From assembly GCA_027619975.1 (NCBI GenBank), contig JAQCGX010000032.1, positions 1 to 38,601 on the forward strand: a DNA stretch of 38,601 nucleotides. The letters are read 5' to 3'. The stretch comes from Nitrospinota bacterium. Its GTDB lineage: Bacteria > Nitrospinota > Nitrospinia > Nitrospinales > VA-1. A program made the position numbers and the translations under genes. Under the pieces are notes generated by a model that did no database searches, was not told the origin of the DNA, and worked only from the letters and a program-made list of their open reading frames with translations. Below are positions 8,354 to 19,342 of the stretch, one piece after another (the stretch's first letter is position 1; each line of letters begins with the position of its first letter).

Positions 8354-8680
8354 ATGGCCGTTAAAGAAAAGGAAAAAAGGAGCGTACAAAGAAAACGAAA
8401 ACCGAAAATAATGGCGGTCATTAACGATGCCTGCACTGGTTGCGGTGGATCCCCGATCTGTATCACCGAGTGTCCCGTTGATAGCTGTATGTATGAGGTC
8501 GAGAACCCGGACGCTCCTATATTCAATCGTGTTGAGGTGGACGCACTTTTATGTATCGGTTGTAAAAAGTGCATCAGCAAGGGGCCCATGGACACGTTTT
8601 TGGAAGGATGCCCGTGGGATGCCATTGATATGGTTCCAATTGATGAGTATGAGGAGAAGTATGGGGTGCTTCCCTACTAA
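8354..8680 (+). CDS. dicluster 4Fe-4S ferredoxin with basic N-terminal extension
   Basis: A 108-residue electron carrier with two 4Fe-4S sites. Cysteines are C27, C30, C36, C40, C45, C67, C70, C73 and C86. By analogy to known ferredoxins, cluster I would use C27/C30/C36 plus C86, and cluster II C67/C70/C73 plus C40. The first motif is CX2CX5C instead of the usual CX2CX2C, and the last Cys follows a 12-residue insertion after CIGCKKC. Residues 1-19 are very basic (KEKEKRSVQRKRKPK) and precede the conserved MAVINDACTGCG start. A shorter start at 8411 is possible, but it lacks a ribosome site just as 8354 nearly does. Monocistronic; it is not obviously linked to a particular oxidoreductase. Confidence 0.85.
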   Translation: MAVKEKEKRSVQRKRKPKIMAVINDACTGCGGSPICITECPVDSCMYEVENPDAPIFNRVEVDALLCIGCKKCISKGPMDTFLEGCPWDAIDMVPIDEYEEKYGVLPY

Positions 8681-8734
8681 CAAGAAATTTTAGTCAAATC
8701 ACTTTCCCGTTTAGGCCATTAAGTATTCTTACCT

Positions 8735-8748
8735 TTGGTGATCATCAA
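8735..8748. promoter_or_regulatory. FNR/CRP-like box upstream of the ATP synthase operon
   Basis: TTGGT-GATC-ATCAA differs from the FNR consensus TTGAT-N4-ATCAA at one position and sits inside a longer near-palindrome (8734-8749). Its centre is about 65 bases upstream of the predicted atp transcription start, close to where class I activators bind. No T-tract follows, so it is unlikely to be the ferredoxin terminator. Whether a CRP/FNR-family protein binds is inferred. Confidence 0.4.
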
Positions 8749-8770
8749 AAAAATAATTCGGAAAACTTTT

Positions 8771-8800
8771 TTGGACAAACAAAACAGGTTGTTGTACTAT
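8771..8800 (+). promoter_or_regulatory. candidate promoter of the atp operon
   Basis: TTGGAC (8771-8776) and TACTAT (8795-8800) are 18 bases apart. The predicted start is near 8807, giving a leader of about 37 bases before the first gene. It is the best sigma-70-like match in the gap after the ferredoxin gene. Confidence 0.5.
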
Positions 8801-8843
8801 AGCCCCGCATTTTCCTTTTAGGCTGTTTCCCCAAAAAAATATA

Positions 8844-9092
8844 ATGAACAAAAGCAACGACTTCCGTCAGGGCTTGGGCGTAGCATTCAGGTTAGGGACG
8901 GAAATGACGGTTGCGACAGGCTTGGGCGCAGTTATGGGGTATGGCGTAGACCATTATTTTGGAACAAAACCCTGGGGGATTGCAGTGGGTGTTGTATTAG
9001 GGGGAGCTGCAGGGATGCTCAATGTCTACTGGGCCGCCCAGGCTATGACAAAAGAACTCGAAAACAGCGATCAAGAAAAAAATAACGACTAA
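8844..9092 (+). CDS. atpZ: AtpZ/AtpI-family ATP synthase accessory protein
   Basis: An 82-residue small membrane protein with two predicted helices (about residues 17-37 and 42-66). It carries the family signature of a Gly-rich first helix, GYGVDHYFGTKPWG in the turn, and GGAAGMLNVYWA in the second helix. Proteins of this group (ATPase_gene1, AtpZ/AtpI) sit first in atp operons and help c-ring assembly or Mg/Ca uptake for the synthase. The C-terminus is short and charged. Only a weak ribosome site is visible. It is 24 bases ahead of atpB and is the presumed first gene of the operon. AtpI and AtpZ cannot be separated by eye at this length. Confidence 0.85.
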   Translation: MNKSNDFRQGLGVAFRLGTEMTVATGLGAVMGYGVDHYFGTKPWGIAVGVVLGGAAGMLNVYWAAQAMTKELENSDQEKNND

Positions 9093-9116
9093 AGACAAGG
9101 ACGATCAAAATAAACT

Positions 9117-9848
9117 ATGGAAAGTCCCTTACATCATTTTGAACTGCATGCCATCATTCCCTTAAGCGTTATGGGGGTTGATATTTCCATCAACAAGGCG
9201 GTCATCGCCATGTGGGTGGGGTTGGTCATAGTATTCGGGTTGTTCATGCTGGTCGTGAATAGAGGGACGAAAGTGGTGCCGGGAAAACTGCAAAGCGTGT
9301 TTGAAATCGCTTTGGAGTTTATCAAGGGCATGGTGGATGAATTTATCGGCAAGGAAGAAGGCAAGAAGTATTTTTCGTTTGTGGCCACAGTGTTCATTTT
9401 TATTTTGACGTGCAACCTGATCGGGTTGGTTCCGGGGTCTTACACCATCACCAGCCAGATTGCTGTCACCGGCGTGTTTGCGGTGGGCATTTTCTTGATG
9501 ACACTGGTGATCGGGTTCGCAAAGCACGGGTTGCATTTTCTTACTATTTTGGTCCCTCCCGGAATTCCTAAAGTCATGATTCCGGTCATGATTCCCATAG
9601 AAATTATAAGTATGCTGGCCCGTCCCCTGTCCCTTTCCGTGCGGTTGTTTGCGAACATGACGGCAGGGCATACGGTTTTGGCCGTTCTGTTTGGACTGGC
9701 AATGAGTGCATCCCTGTGGATCGGGTGGATGCCATTTGGGTTTACGGTAATCATCAACGGATTGGAAATCGCGATTGCCTTTATTCAAGCCTATATCTTC
9801 ACCACTCTGACGTGTGTTTATATTGGCGACGTGATCAAGTTACATTAA
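9117..9848 (+). CDS. atpB: ATP synthase Fo subunit a
   Basis: A 243-residue polytopic membrane subunit that forms the proton half-channels against the c-ring. The essential arginine is R176 in the motif SLSVRLFANMTAGH, followed by the GLEIAIAFIQAYIFTTLT helix typical of the last two segments. The N-terminal ESPLHHFELH element resembles the usual start of bacterial subunit a. About five to six membrane helices can be seen. Length is normal. An AAGGA lies rather far (15 bases) upstream of the ATG. Confidence 0.96.
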   Translation: MESPLHHFELHAIIPLSVMGVDISINKAVIAMWVGLVIVFGLFMLVVNRGTKVVPGKLQSVFEIALEFIKGMVDEFIGKEEGKKYFSFVATVFIFILTCNLIGLVPGSYTITSQIAVTGVFAVGIFLMTLVIGFAKHGLHFLTILVPPGIPKVMIPVMIPIEIISMLARPLSLSVRLFANMTAGHTVLAVLFGLAMSASLWIGWMPFGFTVIINGLEIAIAFIQAYIFTTLTCVYIGDVIKLH

Positions 9849-9873
9849 TTATTGTGAAAAAAGGAGATTGAGC

Positions 9874-10095
9874 ATGGATGCAGGAGCAGCAGCATTTATT
9901 GGCATGGGGTTGTGTGCGGCGGGTTTTTTTGGCGCTGCTTTGGGAATTGCCTATATTTTTGCAAAAACCATTGAAACTGTTGGTCGTCAGCCAAACGCCG
10001 AAGCGCGTGTGGCGAAATACTGCTGGATCGGGTTTGCGCTGGTTGAGGCGATTGCTCTTTACGCCCTGGTCATTGCATTTATCATCATGCCTTAG
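9874..10095 (+). CDS. atpE: ATP synthase Fo subunit c
   Basis: A 73-residue hairpin of two membrane helices that assembles into the rotor ring. The polar loop carries R38-Q39-P40 and the ion-carrying carboxylate is E58 in the second helix (FALVEAIALYALV). The Gly/Ala-rich first helix (GMGLCAAGFFGAALGIA) is typical. No clear sodium-binding residue set is seen, so proton coupling is more likely. The start is ATG at 9874, with AAGGAG seven bases upstream; an in-frame TTG at 9868 overlaps the spacing region and is not needed. Confidence 0.96.
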   Translation: MDAGAAAFIGMGLCAAGFFGAALGIAYIFAKTIETVGRQPNAEARVAKYCWIGFALVEAIALYALVIAFIIMP

Positions 10096-10119
10096 ATCAG
10101 GTTTTATTTTTCTGGAAAA

Positions 10120-10141
10120 GGGTTTTCTTTTTATGAAACCC
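10120..10141 (+). other. weak hairpin between atpE and atpF
   Basis: GGGTTT (10120-10125) and AAACCC (10136-10141) form a six-base stem with a ten-base loop in the 89-base gap between the c and b subunit genes, the longest gap in the operon. It could protect or attenuate the high-stoichiometry atpE message. It has no T-tract and is too weak to be a full terminator. Confidence 0.3.
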
Positions 10142-10184
10142 GTTCCACGTTCTAACACTTCCTTTTTCGATTGAAAGGGATACG

Positions 10185-10706
10185 ATGCCACAGTTTGAGC
10201 AAGTCGAAGTTTTCAGTTCTCTTATTTTTTGGTCTTTGCTTTCTTTTGGCCTGTTGTTTGTGCTTCTGAAGAAGTATGCCTTCCCGCCAATTCTGGATGC
10301 CCTTGATGACCGTGAGAAAAAGATTCGTGCGGATATCGAAGGCGCCGAGAAATTAAAGCAAAATGCGACCGAAGTTATGGAAGACCTGGAACGGGAACTC
10401 AAGAACGCTCATGAAAAAGCCACCACCATTGTGCAGATGGCGACCGGTGAGGCCAAGAAAATTCAGGAGAAAACGCTTGAGGAGACGCAGGCCAAGGTGA
10501 AGCAGATGCAGAATGATATGGAGAGGGAGATTGAAGCCTCTCGCAATAAACTTCTGGGGGAGATTCGCAGTTACACGGCGGCTTTAACGATCGCATCGAC
10601 CGAGAAATTTCTGAAAAAAACGATGGATGCGGCGGATAGGAAAAAACTCGCCGAAGAATCCATTGAAGAGGTTATTAGAGAAATGCAGCAAGGGCGAATG
10701 AATTGA
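10185..10706 (+). CDS. atpF: ATP synthase Fo subunit b
   Basis: A 173-residue peripheral-stalk subunit. One N-terminal membrane helix (about residues 10-27, SSLIFWSLLSFGLLFVLL) is followed by PPILDALDDREKKIRADIEGAE and a long charged coiled coil, the normal b-subunit layout. AAAGGGA precedes the ATG. Only one b-type gene is present; there is no second b' copy, so the stalk is probably a homodimer. It is 42 bases upstream of atpH. Confidence 0.93.
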   Translation: MPQFEQVEVFSSLIFWSLLSFGLLFVLLKKYAFPPILDALDDREKKIRADIEGAEKLKQNATEVMEDLERELKNAHEKATTIVQMATGEAKKIQEKTLEETQAKVKQMQNDMEREIEASRNKLLGEIRSYTAALTIASTEKFLKKTMDAADRKKLAEESIEEVIREMQQGRMN

Positions 10707-10748
10707 TGGTAATGAATTCAGGTTCTGCAACTCAAGAGACTGTGAAAA

Positions 10749-11300
10749 ATGATTGAAAATTTGATAGGCAAACGATATGCCGAGGCGCTGTCCAGCAGCG
10801 TCAAGGACGATTCCCTGCTGAACTCGGTTCTGGAGAATTTGCAAGCGATTCAGAGTGCGTTTGCGGGGCAGAATCAATTGTCCGGAATTTTTGCGAACCC
10901 CGCCATCCCACTGGAAAAGAAAAACAACCTGGTCGGCGCCTTGTGCGATCGGCTGAAGGTGGAGCAGGGAGTGCGTAATTTGATGTTGATGTTGTCGGAG
11001 AGAAATAAGGTCCTCTTCCTCAAAAATATATCCGAATATTTTGAGAAAATCGTTGATCGCAGGCTGAATCAGATACGGGTATCCGTTCGTTCGGCGGACA
11101 ACTTGACAAGTGACAATATCGAGCGGTTGCGATCGGCCTTGAGCAATAATTTTGGTAAGACGGTTTTGATTGATACTCACGTGGATGAGTCTCTGATAGG
11201 CGGCGTTCAGCTGAAAATCGGAGATCAGGTTGCCGATGCGACCATCAAAAATCGCCTAACGCTATTAAAACAAAAATTGGAAAAAGAGGAGGTAGCCTAA
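10749..11300 (+). CDS. atpH: ATP synthase F1 subunit delta
   Basis: A 183-residue delta (OSCP-type) subunit that joins the peripheral stalk to the top of F1. The N-terminal GKRYAEALSSSV and the C-terminal DESLIGGVQLKIGDQVADATIKNRL match the conserved ends of the family. The helical N-domain and the small C-terminal beta domain are of normal size. The stop codon directly abuts the GTG start of atpA, which shows tight translational linkage. No strong ribosome site is seen for this gene itself. Confidence 0.93.
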   Translation: MIENLIGKRYAEALSSSVKDDSLLNSVLENLQAIQSAFAGQNQLSGIFANPAIPLEKKNNLVGALCDRLKVEQGVRNLMLMLSERNKVLFLKNISEYFEKIVDRRLNQIRVSVRSADNLTSDNIERLRSALSNNFGKTVLIDTHVDESLIGGVQLKIGDQVADATIKNRLTLLKQKLEKEEVA

Positions 11301-12803
11301 GTGAGTTTGCGAGCCGATGAGATTAGTTCTCTGATCGAAAAACAGATCCAGGGGTTTGAAGACAGTGTCGAGCTCAAAGAAACGGGTCGCGTGATTTCGG
11401 TTGGAGACGGTATTGCCCGTATCTATGGGTTGGAAAATGCGATGTCCGGCGAACTTTTGGAATTTCCTGGCGGTTTGGTCGGCATGGTGCTGAACCTGGA
11501 AGAAGATAATGTGGGCGCCATTCTCCTTGGATTCGACAGCGATATTAAAGAAGGCGATGAAGTCAAGCGCACCGGCCGCATCATGGAAGTTCCCATCGGT
11601 CCGGAGTTGATCGGTCGAGTGGTGAACGGCCTCGGAGAGCCTATTGACGGTCGCGGTCCTGTGAAGACCAGTAAGTTTGGTCCTATTGAGCGTATTGCAC
11701 CCGGCGTCATCGACCGAAAATCCGTACACGAGCCCATGCAGACCGGAATCAAGGCGATTGACGGGATGATCCCGATCGGTCGTGGTCAACGGGAATTGAT
11801 CATTGGCGATCGGCAGACCGGAAAAACAGCGGTTGCGATTGACACCATCATCAATCAAAAGGGTCAGAACGTATTCTGTATTTATGTGGCTGTTGGTCAA
11901 AAACGTTCCACAGTGGCCCGCGTGGTTAAAACCCTGGAGCAACATGGGGCGATGAAATACACCATTGTTGTTTCGGCATCTGCCAGTGAGCCGGCTCCCA
12001 TGCAGTTCATTGCACCTTATGCGGGTTGTGCGATGGGTGAATATTTCCGCGATAACGGGCAGCATTGTCTTATCGTTTATGACGATCTGACCAAACAGGC
12101 CGCGGCGTATCGCCAGTTATCCCTTTTGCTGAGACGTCCTCCGGGACGCGAAGCTTATCCGGGAGACGTGTTTTTTCTCCATTCACGATTGCTCGAACGG
12201 TCCGCCAAGGTCAGTGATGAACTGGGCGCGGGTTCCATGACGGCTCTTCCTATCATCGAAACCCAGGCGGGTGACGTTTCGGCGTATATCCCGACCAATG
12301 TAATTTCCATTACCGACGGTCAGATCTTTTTGGAAACCGATCTTTTCTTTTCGGGGGTCCGGCCTGCGATCAACGTTGGATTGTCGGTTTCCCGTGTTGG
12401 CGGCGCCGCTCAGATCAAGGCCATGAAACAGGTGGCCGGTCAGTTGCGGCTCGATCTGGCTCAGTACCGTGAAATGGCGGCATTTGCCCAGTTTGGCAGT
12501 GACCTCGACGCCGCGACTCAGTCACAGTTGTCGCGGGGCGAACGGCTGGTTGAAATCCTGAAACAGGATCAGTACAAGCCGCTTTCCGTGGCCCAGCAGA
12601 TCATTGCAATATTTGTGGGTGTGCGCGGATTGTTGGAAGACATTGCCGTAAAGGATGTTAAGAAATTTGAAAGTGGTTTGTTGAATTTTATTGGTGAAAA
12701 ATATCCTGACATCATCAGCGGCATTGAAAAAGAAAAGAAGCTGGACGATGCAACGGAAGCCAAGCTGAAGGAAGTCATCGCGGAATACAAGGGGTTATTC
12801 TAA
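11301..12803 (+). CDS. atpA: ATP synthase F1 subunit alpha
   Basis: A 500-residue non-catalytic nucleotide-binding subunit of the F1 hexamer. The Walker A motif is GDRQTGKT at residues 169-176. The alpha-type signature [21 protein letters not shown] is present, as is [15 protein letters not shown]. The N-terminal region contains the usual [14 protein letters not shown] helix that contacts delta. The start is GTG at 11301, immediately after the atpH stop, with AGGAGG ending about eight bases upstream. Length is within the family range. Confidence 0.97.
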   Translation: MSLRADEISSLIEKQIQGFEDSVELKETGRVISVGDGIARIYGLENAMSGELLEFPGGLVGMVLNLEEDNVGAILLGFDSDIKEGDEVKRTGRIMEVPIGPELIGRVVNGLGEPIDGRGPVKTSKFGPIERIAPGVIDRKSVHEPMQTGIKAIDGMIPIGRGQRELIIGDRQTGKTAVAIDTIINQKGQNVFCIYVAVGQKRSTVARVVKTLEQHGAMKYTIVVSASASEPAPMQFIAPYAGCAMGEYFRDNGQHCLIVYDDLTKQAAAYRQLSLLLRRPPGREAYPGDVFFLHSRLLERSAKVSDELGAGSMTALPIIETQAGDVSAYIPTNVISITDGQIFLETDLFFSGVRPAINVGLSVSRVGGAAQIKAMKQVAGQLRLDLAQYREMAAFAQFGSDLDAATQSQLSRGERLVEILKQDQYKPLSVAQQIIAIFVGVRGLLEDIAVKDVKKFESGLLNFIGEKYPDIISGIEKEKKLDDATEAKLKEVIAEYKGLF

Positions 12804-12812
12804 ACACAAGCC

Positions 12813-15135
<2,323 letters not shown>

Positions 15136-15136
15136 T

Positions 15137-15541
15137 ATGGCCGATCAACTGACATTGAGTATCGTGACCCCCGAGAAGCTGGTGGTCAATGAGGAAGTGG
15201 ACCAGGTCAACGTCCCCGGTTCGGAAGGGGATCTGGGCATCCTTTACGGTCACGCGCCCATTATCACCAACCTGCGCCCCGGATCTCTGTCCTACGAAAA
15301 GGGAGAGCAAACCACTCAGCTTATCGTGAGCGGCGGGTATCTGGAAGTGACCGATAACCGGGTGATCATTTTGGCCGAGGCCGCCGAATTTTCCCATGAG
15401 GTCGACCGGGAACGGGCGGAAAGTGCGAAAGTCAAAGCGGAAAAAATTCTCGGTCAGACCGATCTCACCGACGAAGCGTTTAAAGAAGCCCAGGACGACC
15501 TGTTCCGCGCCGTGGCCCGTTTGGAGCATACGAAAGACTAA
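15137..15541 (+). CDS. atpC: ATP synthase F1 subunit epsilon
   Basis: A 134-residue rotor subunit with an N-terminal beta sandwich (LTLSIVTPEKLVVNEEVDQVNVPGSEGDLGIL, read here in two parts across residues 4-36, then GHAPIITNLRPG) and a C-terminal helical pair starting near residue 88 (EVDRERAESAKVKAEK). It inhibits ATP hydrolysis and couples gamma to the c-ring. It starts one base after the atpD stop, so translation is coupled. It is the last gene of the operon, and the convergent uvrA ends only 31 bases away. No convincing terminator is visible in that gap. Confidence 0.94.
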   Translation: MADQLTLSIVTPEKLVVNEEVDQVNVPGSEGDLGILYGHAPIITNLRPGSLSYEKGEQTTQLIVSGGYLEVTDNRVIILAEAAEFSHEVDRERAESAKVKAEKILGQTDLTDEAFKEAQDDLFRAVARLEHTKD

Positions 15542-15572
15542 GACCCCAGTAGGAGGCATTCCACCCTTTACC

Positions 15573-18404
15573 CTATTTCTCAAGAACTTCCTTTAAATAC
15601 TGTCCGGTGAAGGAATTTTTATTCTGACTCACCGCTTCCGGAGTTCCCTCCGCGAGAATCTGGCCGCCATTATCTCCCCCCTCAGGTCCGAGATCGATAA
15701 TATGATCCGCCGTTTTGATGACATCCAAATTGTGTTCAATGATGACCACGGTATTGCCTGCATCCACCAGTTTTGAAATAACGACGAGGAGCTGTTCGAT
15801 ATCGGCGAAATGCAGTCCCGTTGTCGGCTCATCTAAAATATAGAGGGTTTGCCCGGTACTGCGTTTGCTCAATTCTTTGGAGAGCTTCACGCGTTGCGCC
15901 TCGCCGCCGGATAGCGTGGTGGCCGGCTGGCCCAGATGGATATAATCGAGACCCACCTCGACCAGAGTTTGCAGTTTGATTTTGACGCCGGGGATATTTT
16001 TAAAAAATTCGGCGGCTTCCTCCACCGTCATCTCCAGCACATCGGCGATGTTCTTGCCTTTATAAAGAATTTCCTGAGTTTCCCGGTTGAACCGTTTGCC
16101 CTTGCAAACTTCGCAGGTGACGAACACATCGGGAAGAAAATGCATTTCGACTTTCAACACGCCGTCGCCCTGACAGGCTTCACAGCGGCCGCCCTTGACG
16201 TTAAAGCTGAATCTGCCGGGTTTGTATCCACGGACTCTGGCTTCCGGAACCTGGCTGAACAACTCGCGAATGAGGGTGAAGACCCCCGTATAAGTGGCCG
16301 GGTTGGAGCGGGGGGTTCTGCCGATGGGTGACTGATCGATATCGATTACTTTGTCGAGGTATTGAATGCCGGTGATTTTTTCAAAATTTCCGGGCTTGTC
16401 GGTGGACCTCCAGAAATGCTGGGACAGGGCTTTAAAGAGGATATCTATGATCAGGGTGCTTTTTCCGGAACCGGACACCCCGGTCACGCACACGAGAGTT
16501 CCCAGGGGAATTTCGACATGCACATTTTTGAGGTTGTTTTGTCGGGCTCCCGTGATGGTGAGGGTTTTCCCGTTGCCCTTGCGGCGGGTTTTGGGAAGCG
16601 GAATTTTCTTTCTGCCCGAAAGGTATTGCCCGGTGAGGGAATTTTTATCTTTCAGCATTTTTTCAGGTGGCCCGGTAAATACCACATGGCCTCCATGCCG
16701 ACCCGCGCCCGGTCCCAGGTCGACGACGTGGTCGCAAGCGAGAATGGTCTTTTCATCGTGCTCGACCACGATCACCGTGTTTCCCAGATCCCGAAGCCGG
16801 GTCAGGGTGTTTAACAGACGGTCGTTGTCCCGCTGGTGCAGGCCGATGCTCGGTTCATCCAACACATACAGGACCCCCATGAGACTGGAGCCGATTTGCG
16901 TCGCCAGGCGGATGCGCTGGCTCTCTCCTCCGGAAAGCGTGGCGGCGGAACGGCCCAGGGTCAGGTAGTTGAGTCCTACGTTGCACAGGAACCCGAGCCT
17001 TTCCTTGACTTCCTTGACGATTCTGCGGGCGATGGATTGTTCCTGCGTTGTCAGTTTGAGTTGGTCAAAAAAATCCGCCAGCCGGGTGATCGACAGGGCC
17101 GTCAGCGCCACGATGTTTTGGCCGCCGATGCGGACGGACAGGGCTTCTTTTTTCAAACGGGTGCCGTTGCACATTGAGCAGGGCAGGGGGCGCATGTATT
17201 TGGCGATGTCCTCGCGTATGGAATGGGAATCGGTTTCGCGGTAACGCCGTTCCAGTTCGGGGATGATCCCGTCGAAGGTTCCCGTGTAAAAGTGACGGCG
17301 ATTGTCCTTTTCATAATAATACTGGATCTCTTCCTTACCTGCGCCGTACAAAAGGGTTTTTTGTATATCTTTTGGCAGATCCTTGAATGGCTTGGTGAGT
17401 TTGAATTTAAAATGCGTGGCGATGGTGTCCAGCATTTGATGAAAGGGCATGGAGTTTTTATTTTCCCAAGGCTTGAAAGCTCCGTCACGAAGGGACAAAC
17501 CGGGGTCGGGAACCACCAGATCGGGATCGATCACCATCTTGTTTCCCAGTCCATCGCATTTCGAGCAGGCTCCATTAGGATTATTGAAAGAAAACAGCCG
17601 TGGTTCCAGTTCGGGATAACTGATGCCGCAGTAATTGCAGGCGAATTTTTCGCTGAACAGCAATTCCTTGCCGGATCCGTTTTCGCCGAGGATGGATACG
17701 ACCAGTGATCCCTCTCCCTGAATGAGGCCCATCTCCACCGAGTCTGCCAGGCGTTTGCCCATGTTTTCTTTAATGACCAGACGGTCCACCACCGCTTCAA
17801 TCGTGTGCTTGAACTTTTTATCCAGCACGATTTCTTCGTCGAGAGACACGACATTGCCATTGACCCGTGCGCGGACGAATCCATTTCTTCGCAGTCCGGC
17901 CAACTCTTTTTTAAATTCACCCTTTCGATTCTGGACCAGTGGAGAGAGGATGATGATTTTTTCTCCCAGGGGAATCTCTTGCACCTGGTCGGTGATTTGT
18001 TGCACCGTTTGCGAAGAGATGCGGCGGTCGCATCCGTAACAAAACACCTGCCCGACACGGGCGAACAAGAGCCGCAGATAATCGTAAATTTCAGTGACGG
18101 TGCCCACCGTGGACCGTGGGTTCCGGCTCGACGTTTTCTGCTCGATGGAAATGGCAGGGGAAAGCCCCTCGATAGAATCGACGTCCGGCTTTTCCATCAA
18201 TTCCAGAAATTGACGGGCGTAAGCGGAAAGAGATTCCACATAGCGGCGTTGTCCCTCGGCATAGATGGTGTCGAAGGCCAGCGAAGATTTGCCGGAACCG
18301 CTCAAGCCGGTGATGACCACCAGCTTGTTTCTCGGAAGCGTCAGGGAAATATTTTTGAGGTTGTGTTCTCGTGCGCCTTTAATTATTAGACTGTCTGATG
18401 CCAT
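15573..18404 (-). CDS. uvrA: excinuclease ABC subunit A
   Basis: A 943-residue damage-recognition ATPase of nucleotide excision repair, dimeric and partnered with UvrB. The first Walker A is GLSGSGKS at residues 33-40, and the second is GVSGSGKS in the C-terminal half. Two ABC signatures are present ([13 protein letters not shown] and [13 protein letters not shown]). Zinc-binding Cys pairs occur in CYGC, CNYC...CSKC and the C-terminal CEAC...CEVC finger. Length equals the E. coli protein. The ribosome site is weak. It follows the FRG gene by 78 bases on the same strand and may depend on a promoter in that AT-rich gap. Confidence 0.98.
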   Translation of the reverse strand: MASDSLIIKGAREHNLKNISLTLPRNKLVVITGLSGSGKSSLAFDTIYAEGQRRYVESLSAYARQFLELMEKPDVDSIEGLSPAISIEQKTSSRNPRSTVGTVTEIYDYLRLLFARVGQVFCYGCDRRISSQTVQQITDQVQEIPLGEKIIILSPLVQNRKGEFKKELAGLRRNGFVRARVNGNVVSLDEEIVLDKKFKHTIEAVVDRLVIKENMGKRLADSVEMGLIQGEGSLVVSILGENGSGKELLFSEKFACNYCGISYPELEPRLFSFNNPNGACSKCDGLGNKMVIDPDLVVPDPGLSLRDGAFKPWENKNSMPFHQMLDTIATHFKFKLTKPFKDLPKDIQKTLLYGAGKEEIQYYYEKDNRRHFYTGTFDGIIPELERRYRETDSHSIREDIAKYMRPLPCSMCNGTRLKKEALSVRIGGQNIVALTALSITRLADFFDQLKLTTQEQSIARRIVKEVKERLGFLCNVGLNYLTLGRSAATLSGGESQRIRLATQIGSSLMGVLYVLDEPSIGLHQRDNDRLLNTLTRLRDLGNTVIVVEHDEKTILACDHVVDLGPGAGRHGGHVVFTGPPEKMLKDKNSLTGQYLSGRKKIPLPKTRRKGNGKTLTITGARQNNLKNVHVEIPLGTLVCVTGVSGSGKSTLIIDILFKALSQHFWRSTDKPGNFEKITGIQYLDKVIDIDQSPIGRTPRSNPATYTGVFTLIRELFSQVPEARVRGYKPGRFSFNVKGGRCEACQGDGVLKVEMHFLPDVFVTCEVCKGKRFNRETQEILYKGKNIADVLEMTVEEAAEFFKNIPGVKIKLQTLVEVGLDYIHLGQPATTLSGGEAQRVKLSKELSKRSTGQTLYILDEPTTGLHFADIEQLLVVISKLVDAGNTVVIIEHNLDVIKTADHIIDLGPEGGDNGGQILAEGTPEAVSQNKNSFTGQYLKEVLEK

Positions 18405-18482
18405 TTATTAAATAAGGAGTTAAGAATTTAGAATATAGAATAGAAAAAAATGGATGGAATTGAATTATACATCACCAAATAG

Positions 18483-19340
18483 CTATCGTCTCTTTTCAAT
18501 TTCCTGGTAGGCAAGTGTATCCATTAAGCTTTCTTCGTTTCCAAAAAGTGAGAAAGCGTTAATGTTCATGAGGTCAAGTTTCCTCAGAACCTTTTTTCTC
18601 TCCGTGGAGGGAATAATATACTTCCTTAGGAAGTCTTGACTGTCACCAAATGTAACTTTTTCGTGACTGGTAAAAATTCTGTTATTGGGGTTACCGTAAA
18701 CAAATCCGCTACCTGTAGGCTCAATAAAGCAAACTGTGTACTCACCTTGCTGTTGATAATGTCTTTTGTGTGCCACTACGTCAGAACCTAACCCTAAAAT
18801 TTGAGGCGTATTTGAACTCGCCGATTTAAACCAGAGCTCTTTTTCCAAAAATGAATAAATAGCAACGTCCTCATCCATCTCATCCTTTGAGTCATTGAAT
18901 GCAAAATAGCCGCTCACGTAAGGAGAACGCGTCCAATCCAATAAGGGTGATGGAAAACCATGATGCCGTATATAAATCATGAATTCATAATAAGAAGGTT
19001 CTTTAGCTAATGGATCATTGGAAAATTTTTCAAACTCAGGCTTGTTTGCCAGTGAATTAATCGCGGGCTTAACAGCCTTAAGAATATTTAAATATTCTTC
19101 CTGAGAGTATTCCCGCTTAGTCACCTTTTTATCTCTAACATATCTTTCAAGAGTTGTTTCCAATGGCCAACAAGCGTTTTTTTGGCCTCTAAATAAAAGG
19201 TTAGGAACCTTAGGGTAACTTTTTTTTAATTCCTCATGAGATTGGTATTCCTCCTCAATTGCATCTTCAAATTCTTCCCAACTTTTTAAAGGAATTTTCT
19301 TTATGCTAGAATTTTTATCTTTCTTTGATTCATGAGACAT
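18483..19340 (-). CDS. FRG domain-containing protein
   Basis: A 285-residue protein with the FRG domain, named for its conserved F/Y-R-G motif. Seen here are NLLFRGQ with W-P-L-x-T-x-x-E-R downstream (about residues 47-67) and the second signature HHGFPSPLLDWTRSPYVSGYFAF (given in parts: HHGFPSPLLDWT, then SGYFAF). FRG proteins are found widely in accessory regions and have no firm biochemical function; some occur with phage defence genes. Its base composition is about 35-40% G+C in sampled lines, against about 50-55% in ubiD and uvrA, so recent transfer is likely. The ATG starts two bases after the ubiD stop, and its AAAGGAG lies inside the end of ubiD. No signal peptide or membrane segment. 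Confidence 0.8.
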   Translation of the reverse strand: MSHESKKDKNSSIKKIPLKSWEEFEDAIEEEYQSHEELKKSYPKVPNLLFRGQKNACWPLETTLERYVRDKKVTKREYSQEEYLNILKAVKPAINSLANKPEFEKFSNDPLAKEPSYYEFMIYIRHHGFPSPLLDWTRSPYVSGYFAFNDSKDEMDEDVAIYSFLEKELWFKSASSNTPQILGLGSDVVAHKRHYQQQGEYTVCFIEPTGSGFVYGNPNNRIFTSHEKVTFGDSQDFLRKYIIPSTERKKVLRKLDLMNINAFSLFGNEESLMDTLAYQEIEKRR

Positions 19341-19342
19341 GG

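Noticed and set aside
8135-8625. Minus-strand frames across the ferredoxin gene and its leader
   Set aside because: They cross the clear ferredoxin coding region and its promoter, and the products look random.
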